NCBI RefSeq assembly: GCF_001949145.1
Contig: NW_019091480.1
Coordinates: 742,504-798,226 of the forward strand
Origin: Acanthaster planci
Taxonomy: Eukaryota > Echinodermata > Asteroidea > Valvatida > Acanthasteridae
Direction of reading: 5' to 3'
DNA length: 55,723 nt
Below, piece after piece: positions 36,991-55,723 of the stretch. The stretch's first letter is position 1, and the number at the start of each line of letters is the position of its first letter. A model generated the notes under the pieces. The model was not told the origin of the DNA, searched no databases, and saw nothing but the letters and a program-made list of their open reading frames with translations. The translations under genes were made by a program, and so were the position numbers.

Positions 36991-39600
36991 TTAGTTGCAG
37001 ATGTGCTCGGCCGCCATTTCCTCCTCTTCGCTCTGATCTTGATCTTGTTCCACGCCTCTCATTGGTGATACTACGATGATTTCCCTAGCCTCACGCAGCT
37101 CCTCGTCTTTCTTTGCCATTTTCTTCAGGGCAGCACGCAGGCGCACTTCGGTGTGGTGGTGTTTCTTCTGCATGTTGCGCAGGCCACGGTTGACGGTGGC
37201 ACGACCCTGCATAACCTATGGATATGTAGCAAAACACTGTTGTCTTCAGTACTGAGCTTTTCAGGAGCAGATAGTATGGCTTCTGGTAGCCAATACTCAG
37301 ATCCTTAGATGTGAGGTGATTGCATGAGAGGTTTGAAGCATGTGTGTGAGGCAGCTGTACTCACCTGAGACAGGATCTCCTTCTGTTGGAGGCGCTCTGC
37401 TGTTGCTTGGATCTTTTCCTCCTCCAGAGCGGCTGAGTTGTCACGGGCCCTTCGGATGTCCAAGACCAAGTGCTGTGTCTGCTGAATGCGAACCTTGTCG
37501 AGAACATTCTGTGAACAGCAGACAATTACATTTCATTATTCTTGATATCATGAGGCGTTTCTTCAACTCGGTATATTTACAATTAGTCGATCGCTTAATT
37601 ACTTTTTATGAATTTTTATCAGGCCAACTATTCTTGGTCATCTCACCTTGCGGCGTTCTTCAGCCATCTGCATGCGACTCTCCATCTCCTCTCTCAGCTT
37701 GGCATCACCTCGTGCTTCTCTCATCTTCTTCGCTTTCTTCAGTTTCTCCAGGCGGGCTGGCGGTTTCTTCAGCAAGCCAAACTTCTCCTTGACGAAGTAC
37801 TCGTATGCTACACCTCCTGTGCGTGTCTCTTGGCGAGCCACGATACCAGCATTGCGAAGCTCACGAAGGATTTCCTGGCTTTCCTGGCGGGCATGAAGCT
37901 TCTTCTTGTTGCTGATCTTCTTTGCAAAAAGAGGAGTTCCCAATATGTAGAGATCTGAAGCAAAAACCAATAAGCAAATAAAACAATTGGAAATTTTTAA
38001 CTAACAACAAGGCAGGATGGTAAATAAATTCTTCATACTTCCTTTTCGGGCGAATGGGCGTGAATCCCGGGGGAGGGTGGTATATACACCCACTTTTGGA
38101 CCGAGGAGGAATTGAATCATCCCCCTCACGTTTGCATGGTGAGAAAAAATGAAGGCGGTTTGTGGAGATTTTGTCGAACTTCCCAACAACCAAAATGTAT
38201 TCCATAGCACTCAAAAGGGAGAACAATATGTAAAGCCATAATTATGCCTTTCCTATGTAAGATTCTACAGTACTGTTATACACAGTACAGATGTAGACCA
38301 ACCTACCATGAACATCGCCCCCTAATGTCACGTGGTGTCAGCACCACCCCAACCCCACTGCCCTACTCCCGCTTTTAAAATTTCCATGGCCGGCCATGTC
38401 AGCCTCCCCTCCCCCCACACAATTCCTCATCTCCCACATCACCCCAATTTCCAGGACAGATTTATGCCACTGTTGAGGTGGTTTGAACAGAGTTGATGAC
38501 TCTAGTAATGTGACTTGGACTCGAGTCGGACTCTAGTCGCTATTTTTGTGACTTGAGTTGTAAATACCAGCTTTGACTTGTGACTTGAATTAGAATTGCA
38601 AAAAGCGACTTGTGACTTACACTTGCCAAAAAAAAGACTTGTTTCCAACCCAAGTCAGACACTACTCGACCGGCCCCATATATTTTTACAACTTCTAACT
38701 CGTAACTTAGTAAGTTGACGCCTGGTTCCTTTTGCTGATAACAGCTGGACAAAATAGTGTGCAGCTTGACTTGTACTTGGACAAAGAGACTTCTGACTTG
38801 ACGTGTTTTCAGACTTGCATATAATGACTTGTGACTTGACTTGGATTTGCAAACAATGACTTGCTACCACCTCTGGGTTTGAATGATGTCACCGATGACT
38901 TACCCGGTGTAGGTGGGCGTCCGGCAATCTCCACCTCCAGCAACTCGTCTCCGTCAGCTGTGTCCTCAGTAATCATGTAAGGAGACAAGCTGACCTCGCT
39001 GAACGTCAGTGAAGGGCTGTCATCATGACTTTTACGCAATCGAGGGTGGATGGGAGAAGGCGGCTTGTTGATACCCACGATGGTGCGATCTGACACATCG
39101 GTGGTGAGCTGGTCCTCGGGCAGGGCAGGGGCTACCTGTTATTTGTTACCAGTAAGGCTAAAATAGCATCTACAGTCATAGTAACAGTCTGAAAATGTAT
39201 TCATGTCGTTTGTTAATTGATATCTCTACTTCTATATTGTTCCGCGTGAAAAACAAATACACTTGAAACAAGACTTCTCAGAATTATTCGAAGTTTATTA
39301 ATTACATATTCGATGAATGCATTTTGTATGATACCACGAGCAGACTAAGGTACATTCCGCGGTATATTTAGTACATTTGAAACTTCAATCTCAGCCGTAG
39401 CCCTAAGAGATATTACAAAATATTTACAGGCTATGGTCTGGCAAGAGACGCTTTGTACGCTATGAACTCACCCGAATCATGTTGTGGCGGTTCTTGAGGA
39501 ATTTCCAGAAGGAGAGAGATTTGTTCTTGACCATCCCCGTGGAAAATTCATTGGCTGGTGATGAAGCCGGCACAACCTTGGACTGATTGCAACCACCCAT
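36991..39600 (-). CDS. STMND1: Stathmin-domain-containing protein 1 (STMND1)-like, complete, 5 coding exons
   Basis: Coding exons are 39600-39472, 39135-38904, 37954-37647, 37508-37365 and 37215-36991. All introns are GT-AG, frame is kept throughout, and the product is 345 residues (human STMND1 is about 276). An in-frame TGA at 39640-39642 precedes the ATG (context GCCATGG). The N-terminus MGGCNQSK fits an N-myristoylation signal with Cys4 as a likely palmitoylation site, so membrane attachment is expected. Residues 44-120 are acidic, Pro-rich and probably disordered. Residues 122-183 carry a conserved basic block. PPARLEKLKK at 185-194 matches the stathmin-domain entry of the family (KPPSRLKKLK type), followed by a long charged helix to about 330 (MAEERRK, ALEEEKIQATAERLQQKE, ALKKMAKKDEELREA). 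The tail is acidic (SEEEEM). Stathmins bind tubulin dimers; the role of STMND1 itself is poorly known. The intron between exons 2 and 3 holds a hAT-like MITE and a family-A copy. Confidence 0.88.
38045..38472 (+). mobile_element. Interspersed repeat family A, copy 4
   Basis: The copy runs from about GGGCGTGAATC to TTTATGCCACTG within intron 2 of the STMND1-like gene, antisense to it. Blocks are GGAATTGAATCATCCCCC, GAAGGCGGTTTGTGGAGA, TTCCCAACAACCAAAATG, GGAGAACAATATGTAAAGCC and a C-rich second half. Its right end is nearly adjacent to the hAT-like element at 38488. Confidence 0.65.
38488..38875. mobile_element. hAT-like MITE with GACTTG-rich interior and perfect 8-bp target duplication
   Basis: The element is 388 bp between two copies of GGTTTGAA (38480-38487 and 38876-38883). 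It starts CAGAGTTGATGACTC and its other end reads CAGAGGTGGTAGCAAGTC inward, the CAGAGGTGG end known from hAT elements of fishes and invertebrates. The interior is built from degenerate GACTTG/CAAGTC hexamers (GACTTGTGACTTG and similar). It sits in the intron after coding exon 2 of the STMND1-like gene, with its edge 28 bp from the last base of that exon (38904). Confidence 0.8.
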
Positions 39601-41203
39601 GGCAAAATGTTTGGTCAATTGAGGATTTTCAAAAGATACTCAAAAGGTAGCTCAAAATTTTTCTGAGATACAAAACGCTGCTACTTGTTCATTTGCTGTT
39701 GTTCCACTGCCTGATTTGTTGACGTGCACTTTCGCATTTTATACTTCAGTGTGTTTGGTTGTAAGTTTCTCCATAGAAACATATGTTTGAATAAATTTCA
39801 GAGTGTAAATGATAGTTTCGACATAAACGAAACTATGGCGTAATCACGAAGACAAAACTGAACGCGCGAGTAACGGCTTAGCAACTTGCATATTAAAATG
39901 GTTCCGCGTTGACCAAAATGCGTCACAAACAAAACGCACGCGTCAAAACCGGGATTGTCAGTACAATGTAAAGGATATGAATATGCATGAAGTGCAATGT
40001 CCAATAAAATCACATTTAGTACGCGCGTTCCTGTTTGTTACTCTCTTTTCCATTCTCTATTGTTGTTCATTGTTTGTTACTCTCATTAGAAACCCATCCA
40101 TTAATTGTTTTCTGCTTTGGATTTATGTTCCTATTCTTAGGTAATAGAATGTTCGGCAAATTATTGTTCAAACGTTTCATTTATGTTCTTTGGGGAAGGT
40201 TGTTACTAAATACAAGTAAAAGGAGACGAAAGTATTTGTTTATTCCAATCAAAAACACCCTCCTCTCCAGAAAACAAAGACACCATTAGATGTCTATTTT
40301 GGCATTTCAACTTAGCACACGAGTACTTTTTCAGACCCATCTGAAATCTGCGAATTTCATTTCCACCTTATTACATTTTGGTATACCCCGCCCCCCGGCG
40401 AACGGTTTGTTTGTTCAGCGTTTTGTTCCTTGTTTCAATGTGAAAAAGGAAGGAAAACAAAACACCTATCATTATTTTTACCTCTGCTGACTGTGCTGAA
40501 TTTGGAACACAAAACAGTTTCAGGAGTGAATGTATACACAGAGGTCAAAAGGGAACAGCGCACGGATATGAAGTGTGTGCTGACTCTTCAAAAAGCCGAG
40601 TCCAGTATCAGGTTTTCTGCTTCGCACTAGGATCATTATTGCAGGGCTGGGCGATTTTCACCGAAGAACCACAACGCGAGGACAGGAGAAGACAACGTGA
40701 CATTGATGAGCTGTACGCTAAGTGTCAATGTATGTCGCGCAGTAGGCAAGTCGTTGTACCTCATACGATGGCAACGCTGCTGGGGTGGACGGGAAATTAT
40801 GTGCGCATTTCAACTTGTAGCGCAACTTAGCCTATAACTGCAAGTTTCAGAACAAATTTGATGTGCTGTCACCTCAGATGAATTTGAATGGAATCTGTAC
40901 ATAAATAACATAGGACTAAACGATGGGGGGGGGAATTCAACTACCTGTTAATTATACTCTAATCGGTAAGACGTCACTGAAATGCTAAGGTTACGGGGCG
41001 GGTCCAGGAATTTTTTCGGGGGGTTGTCAAGCCGGATATGTTTTTCAATGTCTCATATTTGCAGACAAGTAGAACCAATGATGAAACATAACATGACATG
41101 ATTGTTTACAATGGTATTGGTGTAATTACGTTTGTACACATTAGTTAATTTTTTATCATTTTTCTCAGTTTTTAAACCTTTCTTGTCTCAGAAGGGAGGG
41201 GTG

Positions 41204-41239
41204 GACGCCACCCCTGGGGCCGACGCCACCCCTGGGGCC
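41204..41239 (+). repeat. 18-bp tandem repeat, two copies
   Basis: GACGCCACCCCTGGGGCC at 41204-41221 is repeated exactly at 41222-41239. Each unit contains a CCCCTGGGG palindromic core. It lies near the presumed right part of the CAGTGGCGG-type element that begins at about 40994. Confidence 0.8.
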
Positions 41240-43622
41240 GCGCATGATGCAAAACAACAAATGCAGGTGTTTACAATTTATTCCATTTCTGTGTGAAGGC
41301 TAGTTCATACTTCGCACGAATTTGTTACGTCTGATCAAATATTCGCCTTGTGAATTCGCACCAGCTGAACACATTTCCACTCCAGCGAAATTTCACTGCA
41401 AATTTTTTGCGACGTCAAATTTGCTTCGCTTTCGCAATTCGCCTGCAGGTATGCATCGGCCTTAAAACTCACGTACGCAAGCAACAATATGTCCACAGTT
41501 GGAGTCTAGACCAAGGTACAAATTGTTACAAAGAACCTCAGTGAACTTTATTCTCAATCTCTCGTTCAAGGCTTACACCATTTGTTTAAATCTTTCTATA
41601 TAAGCAAACGTATGACAGGCCTATTGTAAAGTTAGGAGTGGTTGACGTTTGGGCTCAAGCAGTATTATTCTCGAAGAATTCTACCCTTCGGACAGATTCT
41701 GCTTCGTGATATCGCCATACAGTTATTTTATATATTACACAATGGTCACTCCGTTCAGTCAACGGTTGTCATGCTGTAAGTATTTAATATCTTTGTACAA
41801 TTCATTATGCACATGTGAAAATAGTTACACGATTACAATGTATCCCTCATACATACAACGCTACGGACATTTTGAATAGAACGATTGCACCCGCTTAAAG
41901 TCATGTGACCTACAGTGGGTTTTAAATGTCAACAAACACCGCGCCCACCAAAAGCAAAGTGCTTCATAAGTATCATTTTTTCAAATCATAAAGCTGACTG
42001 TATGTACCATACTCGGACTACTGATGGGCTGGGGTCCCTACTGTGAATTGGCTTTGTTTGTGAATACTCAAAACACACGTTGATATGGGGTTGATACCCA
42101 CTACAGGTAACGTGATTTAGCGGGCGCAATCGGCCTGTTAATTAAGTAGTGAATTACACATTGTCGTTTTACAAACGGTGTTTTATTTTGGCCAACATTA
42201 AACGGATCCTGTCGAGTTGATCCATCCAAACCATTTTTCCATACAAGAAGACTGCACTGTCGTTATTTTCACGATAAATGTAAGATTTTGATTGACAATT
42301 GCCTGGGAATGAGTGGAAGGCAATTCGAAACCAACGTCTTACGAGTATGATGCATTGTGTGGCTTAAGAGGAATTGCTTATTTCTGTGTCGACTTTTGTC
42401 TCGGCCATACATCTTGCAATGTCAACTTAAAACATGCACTCACGGTCCAAGAAAATGCAAACTTATCAACACCTCCACTAAAAATTTGTCAAAGATGCTA
42501 ATCTGTGTTCCAGTTTGTCTCTGTCTGTAATTGAGGACTTCCTCAAATGCCATATACTGCCCCACATCAGTAATGAATCTTAATTTCGTGAGATAAAGGC
42601 AGACAATTACCAATAAAACCTAGAGCAAACTGTCTCGCTTCCTTCTTTGAGCAAACAGAGGTTTAAGTTTTCAATTCTAGCAAATTGCACTTCATGGCCC
42701 AATCAAGAAAGACAGATATGGTGTTCTTAAAGTACTTATTCCGATGCTCCTGGATGTAGCAACTTCATAAATAAATTTTCAAGTTCATTGGCTTTTAAGC
42801 AACGGATGAATTTTGAGCTTAAGCAAAGACGAATTGCACCCTCTGAAAAGGTCCGCAGTGGGAAACTTACATTACTTCAATTAACAAACAGTAGGAGAGT
42901 GTCAATTTGAAAACCAAACCAATTGTAGAACATGCTGTTTTCCTCATTAAAAGTTTAGTTGCTTTCCAAAATTGTGGCAAAAATCTATTCAACTTCAGCC
43001 AAGCACGGGCACTTCGTGAGGTTTTATTTAATGCTGCTTCCTGCAAATCAACTCTCCACTACAAAGTTTCAAACTTAAAGAGAAATGTAGAGGCCTGCCT
43101 CTAGATTAATATTTAAAAAATTAACATAACACACACAAATATGTACACACAACCACCCCCCCCGCAGAAAAAAAAGAAGTCAAATGAAATTTAGGACAAA
43201 GCTTATTGCCTCTGTGTTAAGTTTATAAAAAATTACTTTCAGCTTTGTATTCATAGGAAAAACCAGGAAAAAAATAAACAAACACCCCCCATAACAAAAA
43301 CAGTAGCTGAAGGCATCAGAAACTTTACCAGCGTAACACATTCGTTGAGGCAACTGTCTTTGCAAATTCCACACTGAAAAGGCTGAACGTGGAGAAACAT
43401 AATCTGGCAACAGTTTCCCAACACACACTGTGAAGCTAAAAAAAAGTATTAAAAAATGTCCAGTGACACTGACACACAAAATATGTAGTTAATACTGTGG
43501 AGATGCAAGATTGAAAAAGTTTTAGGTGAGAGCTTCATGGAGGATGTGTAAGATCGAACAATGTTTGTCTGACATGGGTGGGTTTTGGGTTCAACTACCA
43601 AACTTTTCCAACTCTGAACATG

Positions 43623-43655
43623 TACATACATACATACATACATACATACATACAT
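43623..43655. repeat. (TACA)n microsatellite
   Basis: About eight uninterrupted units of TACA/CATA lie just left of the mariner-like element. Confidence 0.85.
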
Positions 43656-43740
43656 CTCTTGCATGGCTGGTTCTGAATGGTGCAGCACGCACTCACAATA
43701 TCTGACAAGTCCAAGGAGGTAATGAAGGAGCGTTCTTATA

Positions 43741-44956
43741 CAGGGTGACCCCCCCTAAAAAAAGGCACTCAAAATAGCATTTATATTCCTCTAAAAATAA
43801 ATGTCAGTATTGTTGTTTTTGGTATCAAATTGGAGCTTCAATGTTTTTTTCAAGTCTGAAGACTTCATTTAAATTTGATATATTGTGTAGATAACCATGA
43901 TTAGTGCATCTTTGTTCTGTCCAATGAGATTTACCACAACAATCAAAACGCTATGTTTTAAGCTCTTGAATAATATGCGTTAACACATGGACCATTGGAA
44001 AGGCCTGCAAAGAGCAGATATTGAACTTCTTGGTGCAGAACAGGGTTCTATTATGTTAAAACCACCAACAAGCAAACAGGATCCTGAATTAGTTCAAAGT
44101 CGTTTATGTTTACAGATGCATGTAGATCAGCACCTTGTTAGAAATTGGGACGTAACTAGCACAGGCTCATATAACAAAACAAAACAAAAAAAAATACATC
44201 TTGAAAATAGCACAGGCTCAACCGAAGTTGCTTTCTCTGAAACAACTTCATTTAACTCTGTAACTACAAAATCAATTAAAACCAGTGCCTTCTGAAAAAG
44301 GCATAATTTTCAAATTTACAGAGTAACGCACCCAAACAGTTGTGTGATAATTTGGGATTTGAATTCAGTGACTGCATCCACAGGCAAGATCAACTGTATA
44401 AGCATCCATTGGACAGAATAAAAGGTGAGTTGTGCTACATAATACAGGCGATTCACAGTGTATCGCGCCACCAAGAGGTTGTCATGGAGAGGCCTTTTCA
44501 AAGGGCATTATGGGATATTCATTGTTGACAAAGTCTCATTTGTTAACTGCCCTGTGCATGGGAAACTTTAATTTTTCCTAATTGTTTGTCTTGGTTGAAA
44601 TTCGAAATTGCCTATTGTGAATGAGTGTCAGGTAGTCAAAATGAAAGTTTTGAGAGGTGAAGGGAATGACTCGATCTAATGTCCCTAAGTTACATACCAA
44701 CCTCCGTTTCATCGCTGAAGCGTGTAGACCGTAGCTTGAAAGTGGCCTGTCTGTGACAAACTCTTGGTGGAGCCCTGTATTGTGAATCGCCAGTATTGAA
44801 AATATCTCTGCAACTCATAATCAGATTTAAATGAAGTTGTACGATTTGAAAATCAAGCTTTGATTTGATACCTAAACCAACAATTCCTGACAATTACTTT
44901 GGGAGAAAAATCAATGTTACTTGTGGGTTAGTTTTTTTGGGTGGAGGCTCGCCCTG
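43741..44956. mobile_element. Mariner-like (TA-flanked) element with about 130-bp inverted arms
   Basis: The 1216-bp element starts CAGGGTGACC after TA (43739-43740) and ends with GGCTCGCCCTG before TA (44957-44958). The arms stay homologous for about 130 bp: GGTATCAAATTGGAGCTT against GGTATCAAATCAAAGCTT read inward, then CTTCATTTAAAT in both. TA duplication and CAGGGTG ends are usual in the Tc1/mariner superfamily. No intact transposase is seen. An open frame at 43987-44295 (102 codons) has no recognised similarity, so I treat the copy as non-autonomous. Confidence 0.7.
44442..44796. mobile_element. Nested inverted-repeat element inside the mariner-like copy
   Basis: Left arm 44442-44483 (ACAGGCGATTCACAG, then CGCCACCAAGAGGTTGTCA) pairs with right arm 44754-44796 (TGACAAACTCTTGGTGGAG, then TTGTGAATCGCCAG). 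The arms are about 42 bp with a spacer of about 270 bp. Both lie wholly within the larger element, which suggests either a later insertion or an internal sub-terminal repeat of it. Confidence 0.55.
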
Positions 44957-45432
44957 TATTGCACATTTCACACACAGTCTCAATGCACTGACATCATTAT
45001 TACCTCCGCTCATCAGGCCTGTAATCATTCTTGAAACAATCTCAGTTCCCTAGGGAGTACACAGCCCAAGGCAGCGGTTATGGACACTACTTGGTAGACT
45101 GTGAGCTGATGTTGGTCCACTGTTGTGGCAATGTCACTTAATAGAGGGATGCAATGAAGACGTTTCAATGAGAAGAGTTGTATAAATTCTGTGCAAACGG
45201 CTCTCTGGGGCCAATGTGAAAATATACAGTACATCAATGTGGAGTGAAAGCACTTTGTATTTTTGTCTGATTAAACATACTTTGGAACATTTTTCTCTGA
45301 CAATGGCTATCCACAATTACTCACACAACTGTAAATGCACATAGAAATCATATCGTAATATATGATCCTTATATGTGGCAATGCTTTCATGACTTATGCA
45401 GACAGGGTCACATTTCCTTTTCTGGCACAAAT

Positions 45433-55114
<9,682 letters not shown>

Positions 55115-55723
55115 CTACATCCAACATATGATAAAAGGGTAAGTGCTTGGGTTAACAAGTTGAAACTTGGAAAATTCAGCATTGGATGTTCATTTTACCG
55201 AGAAACCAAATGCATTGATGTTTGGTAGTCCAGCAGATTTGTGCTAAAAGTAACCCCCTCAATGGTGACAAATAGAAAAGATGCACTAACATGGGGATGA
55301 CATTGCCCATTCACGCTTAATTGCTAGAGTCGGCAGCTCCCAATCGCTGAGTCAGGGGTTGGTACCTCAGGGGAGTCACTTCACCCCCACCTCCACCCAG
55401 GAGTATAAATGGAGTGCCTGTGAGGGCAGAAAGGGTTACTGTAGTTGGTTTATGGCAAGGAACATGCAGAGACTGAAATGGCTGAAACAAGCCGTATGTA
55501 CATGTACATGTACATGTACATGAACTCCCTGGGGAAATGCTCATGGGCCCAATTAACAGGGATGCAGTGCCTTGAGCACCAGTAATGGTGCACAACATCT
55601 TTATTATTACTGAGCATATCTTTTGATGTGTTAGTCTAAAAAGAAATCATTGCGAAACGCAGTCATGACAGTGAGCTCTCTTTTTCCATTGGCCAAGACT
55701 TGCAAAATTAACAATGTGATCGA
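55115..55723. other. Right edge: intron of the ZAK-like gene
   Basis: No HRD-loop or N-lobe kinase exon could be found in this stretch on the - strand, so it is probably intronic, with the missing exons further right. It contains a short palindromic microsatellite. Confidence 0.6.
55497..55522. repeat. (ACATGT)n self-complementary microsatellite
   Basis: About four units of ACATGT/GTACAT in a row. The unit is its own reverse complement, so the tract can form a perfect hairpin. Confidence 0.85.

Larger units (their letters stand above)
39601..43740. other. Intergenic DNA between STMND1-like and ZAK-like genes
   Basis: No gene is recognised. It holds the first stretch upstream of the STMND1-like start (with the likely promoter, no clear TATA), a GGGGCGGGTCC element end at about 40994, an 18-bp two-copy repeat and a TACA microsatellite. 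Short open frames lack family resemblance. Confidence 0.6.

Noticed and set aside
43987-44295. Transposase of the mariner-like element
   Set aside because: The 102-codon frame shows no DDE/D-type motifs or helix-turn-helix that I can recognise.

Overview
This window reads as genomic DNA from an invertebrate deuterostome (echinoderm, hemichordate or amphioxus). It has intron-split protein genes with GT-AG splice sites, vertebrate-type gene families, a death-domain NLR of the kind greatly expanded in sea urchins and amphioxus, and long AT-rich non-coding stretches full of small DNA-transposon derivatives. Nothing prokaryotic, viral or organellar is evident. I cannot fix the species from sequence alone.

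Five protein-coding genes are supported. On the + strand: an intronless class A GPCR (4532-5785) and a two-exon death-domain/NACHT/LRR receptor (19577-23300). On the - strand: a complete seven-exon SLC51A-like organic solute transporter alpha gene (31038 down to 24320), a complete five-exon stathmin-domain gene like STMND1 (39600 down to 36991), and the 3' eleven coding exons of a MAP3K20/ZAK-alpha-like kinase (55114 down to 45433), whose N-lobe exons lie beyond the right edge. I placed every exon junction by hand. For the three - strand genes and the NLR, reading frame is kept across all junctions, which is strong internal support. Predicted products are 417 aa, 1098 aa, 352 aa, 345 aa and 721 aa (the last partial).

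Layout: 1-4.5 kb no gene; 4.5-5.8 kb GPCR; 5.8-19.6 kb repeat-rich intergenic DNA with a tRNA-like SINE, hAT-like MITEs, tandem duplications and a decayed LINE; 19.6-23.3 kb NLR, convergent with SLC51A (24.3-31.0 kb); 31-36.7 kb AT-rich, then purine-rich, then G-poor CAACCA-type low-complexity DNA; 37-39.6 kb STMND1-like; 39.6-45.4 kb intergenic with a mariner-type element; 45.4-55.1 kb ZAK-like. The genes do not form an operon or one pathway. Their roles are separate: membrane signalling, innate immune sensing, sterol/bile-acid-type transport, microtubule regulation and stress-kinase signalling.

The richest new material is the mobile-element content. Three short elements have perfect 8-bp target duplications (hAT-like), one of them ending 28 bp from a splice donor. 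One has TTAA flanks and piggyBac-like ends, and one has TA flanks and long inverted arms (mariner-like). A fourth family occurs four times in the same orientation. I did not find an undescribed multi-gene system.
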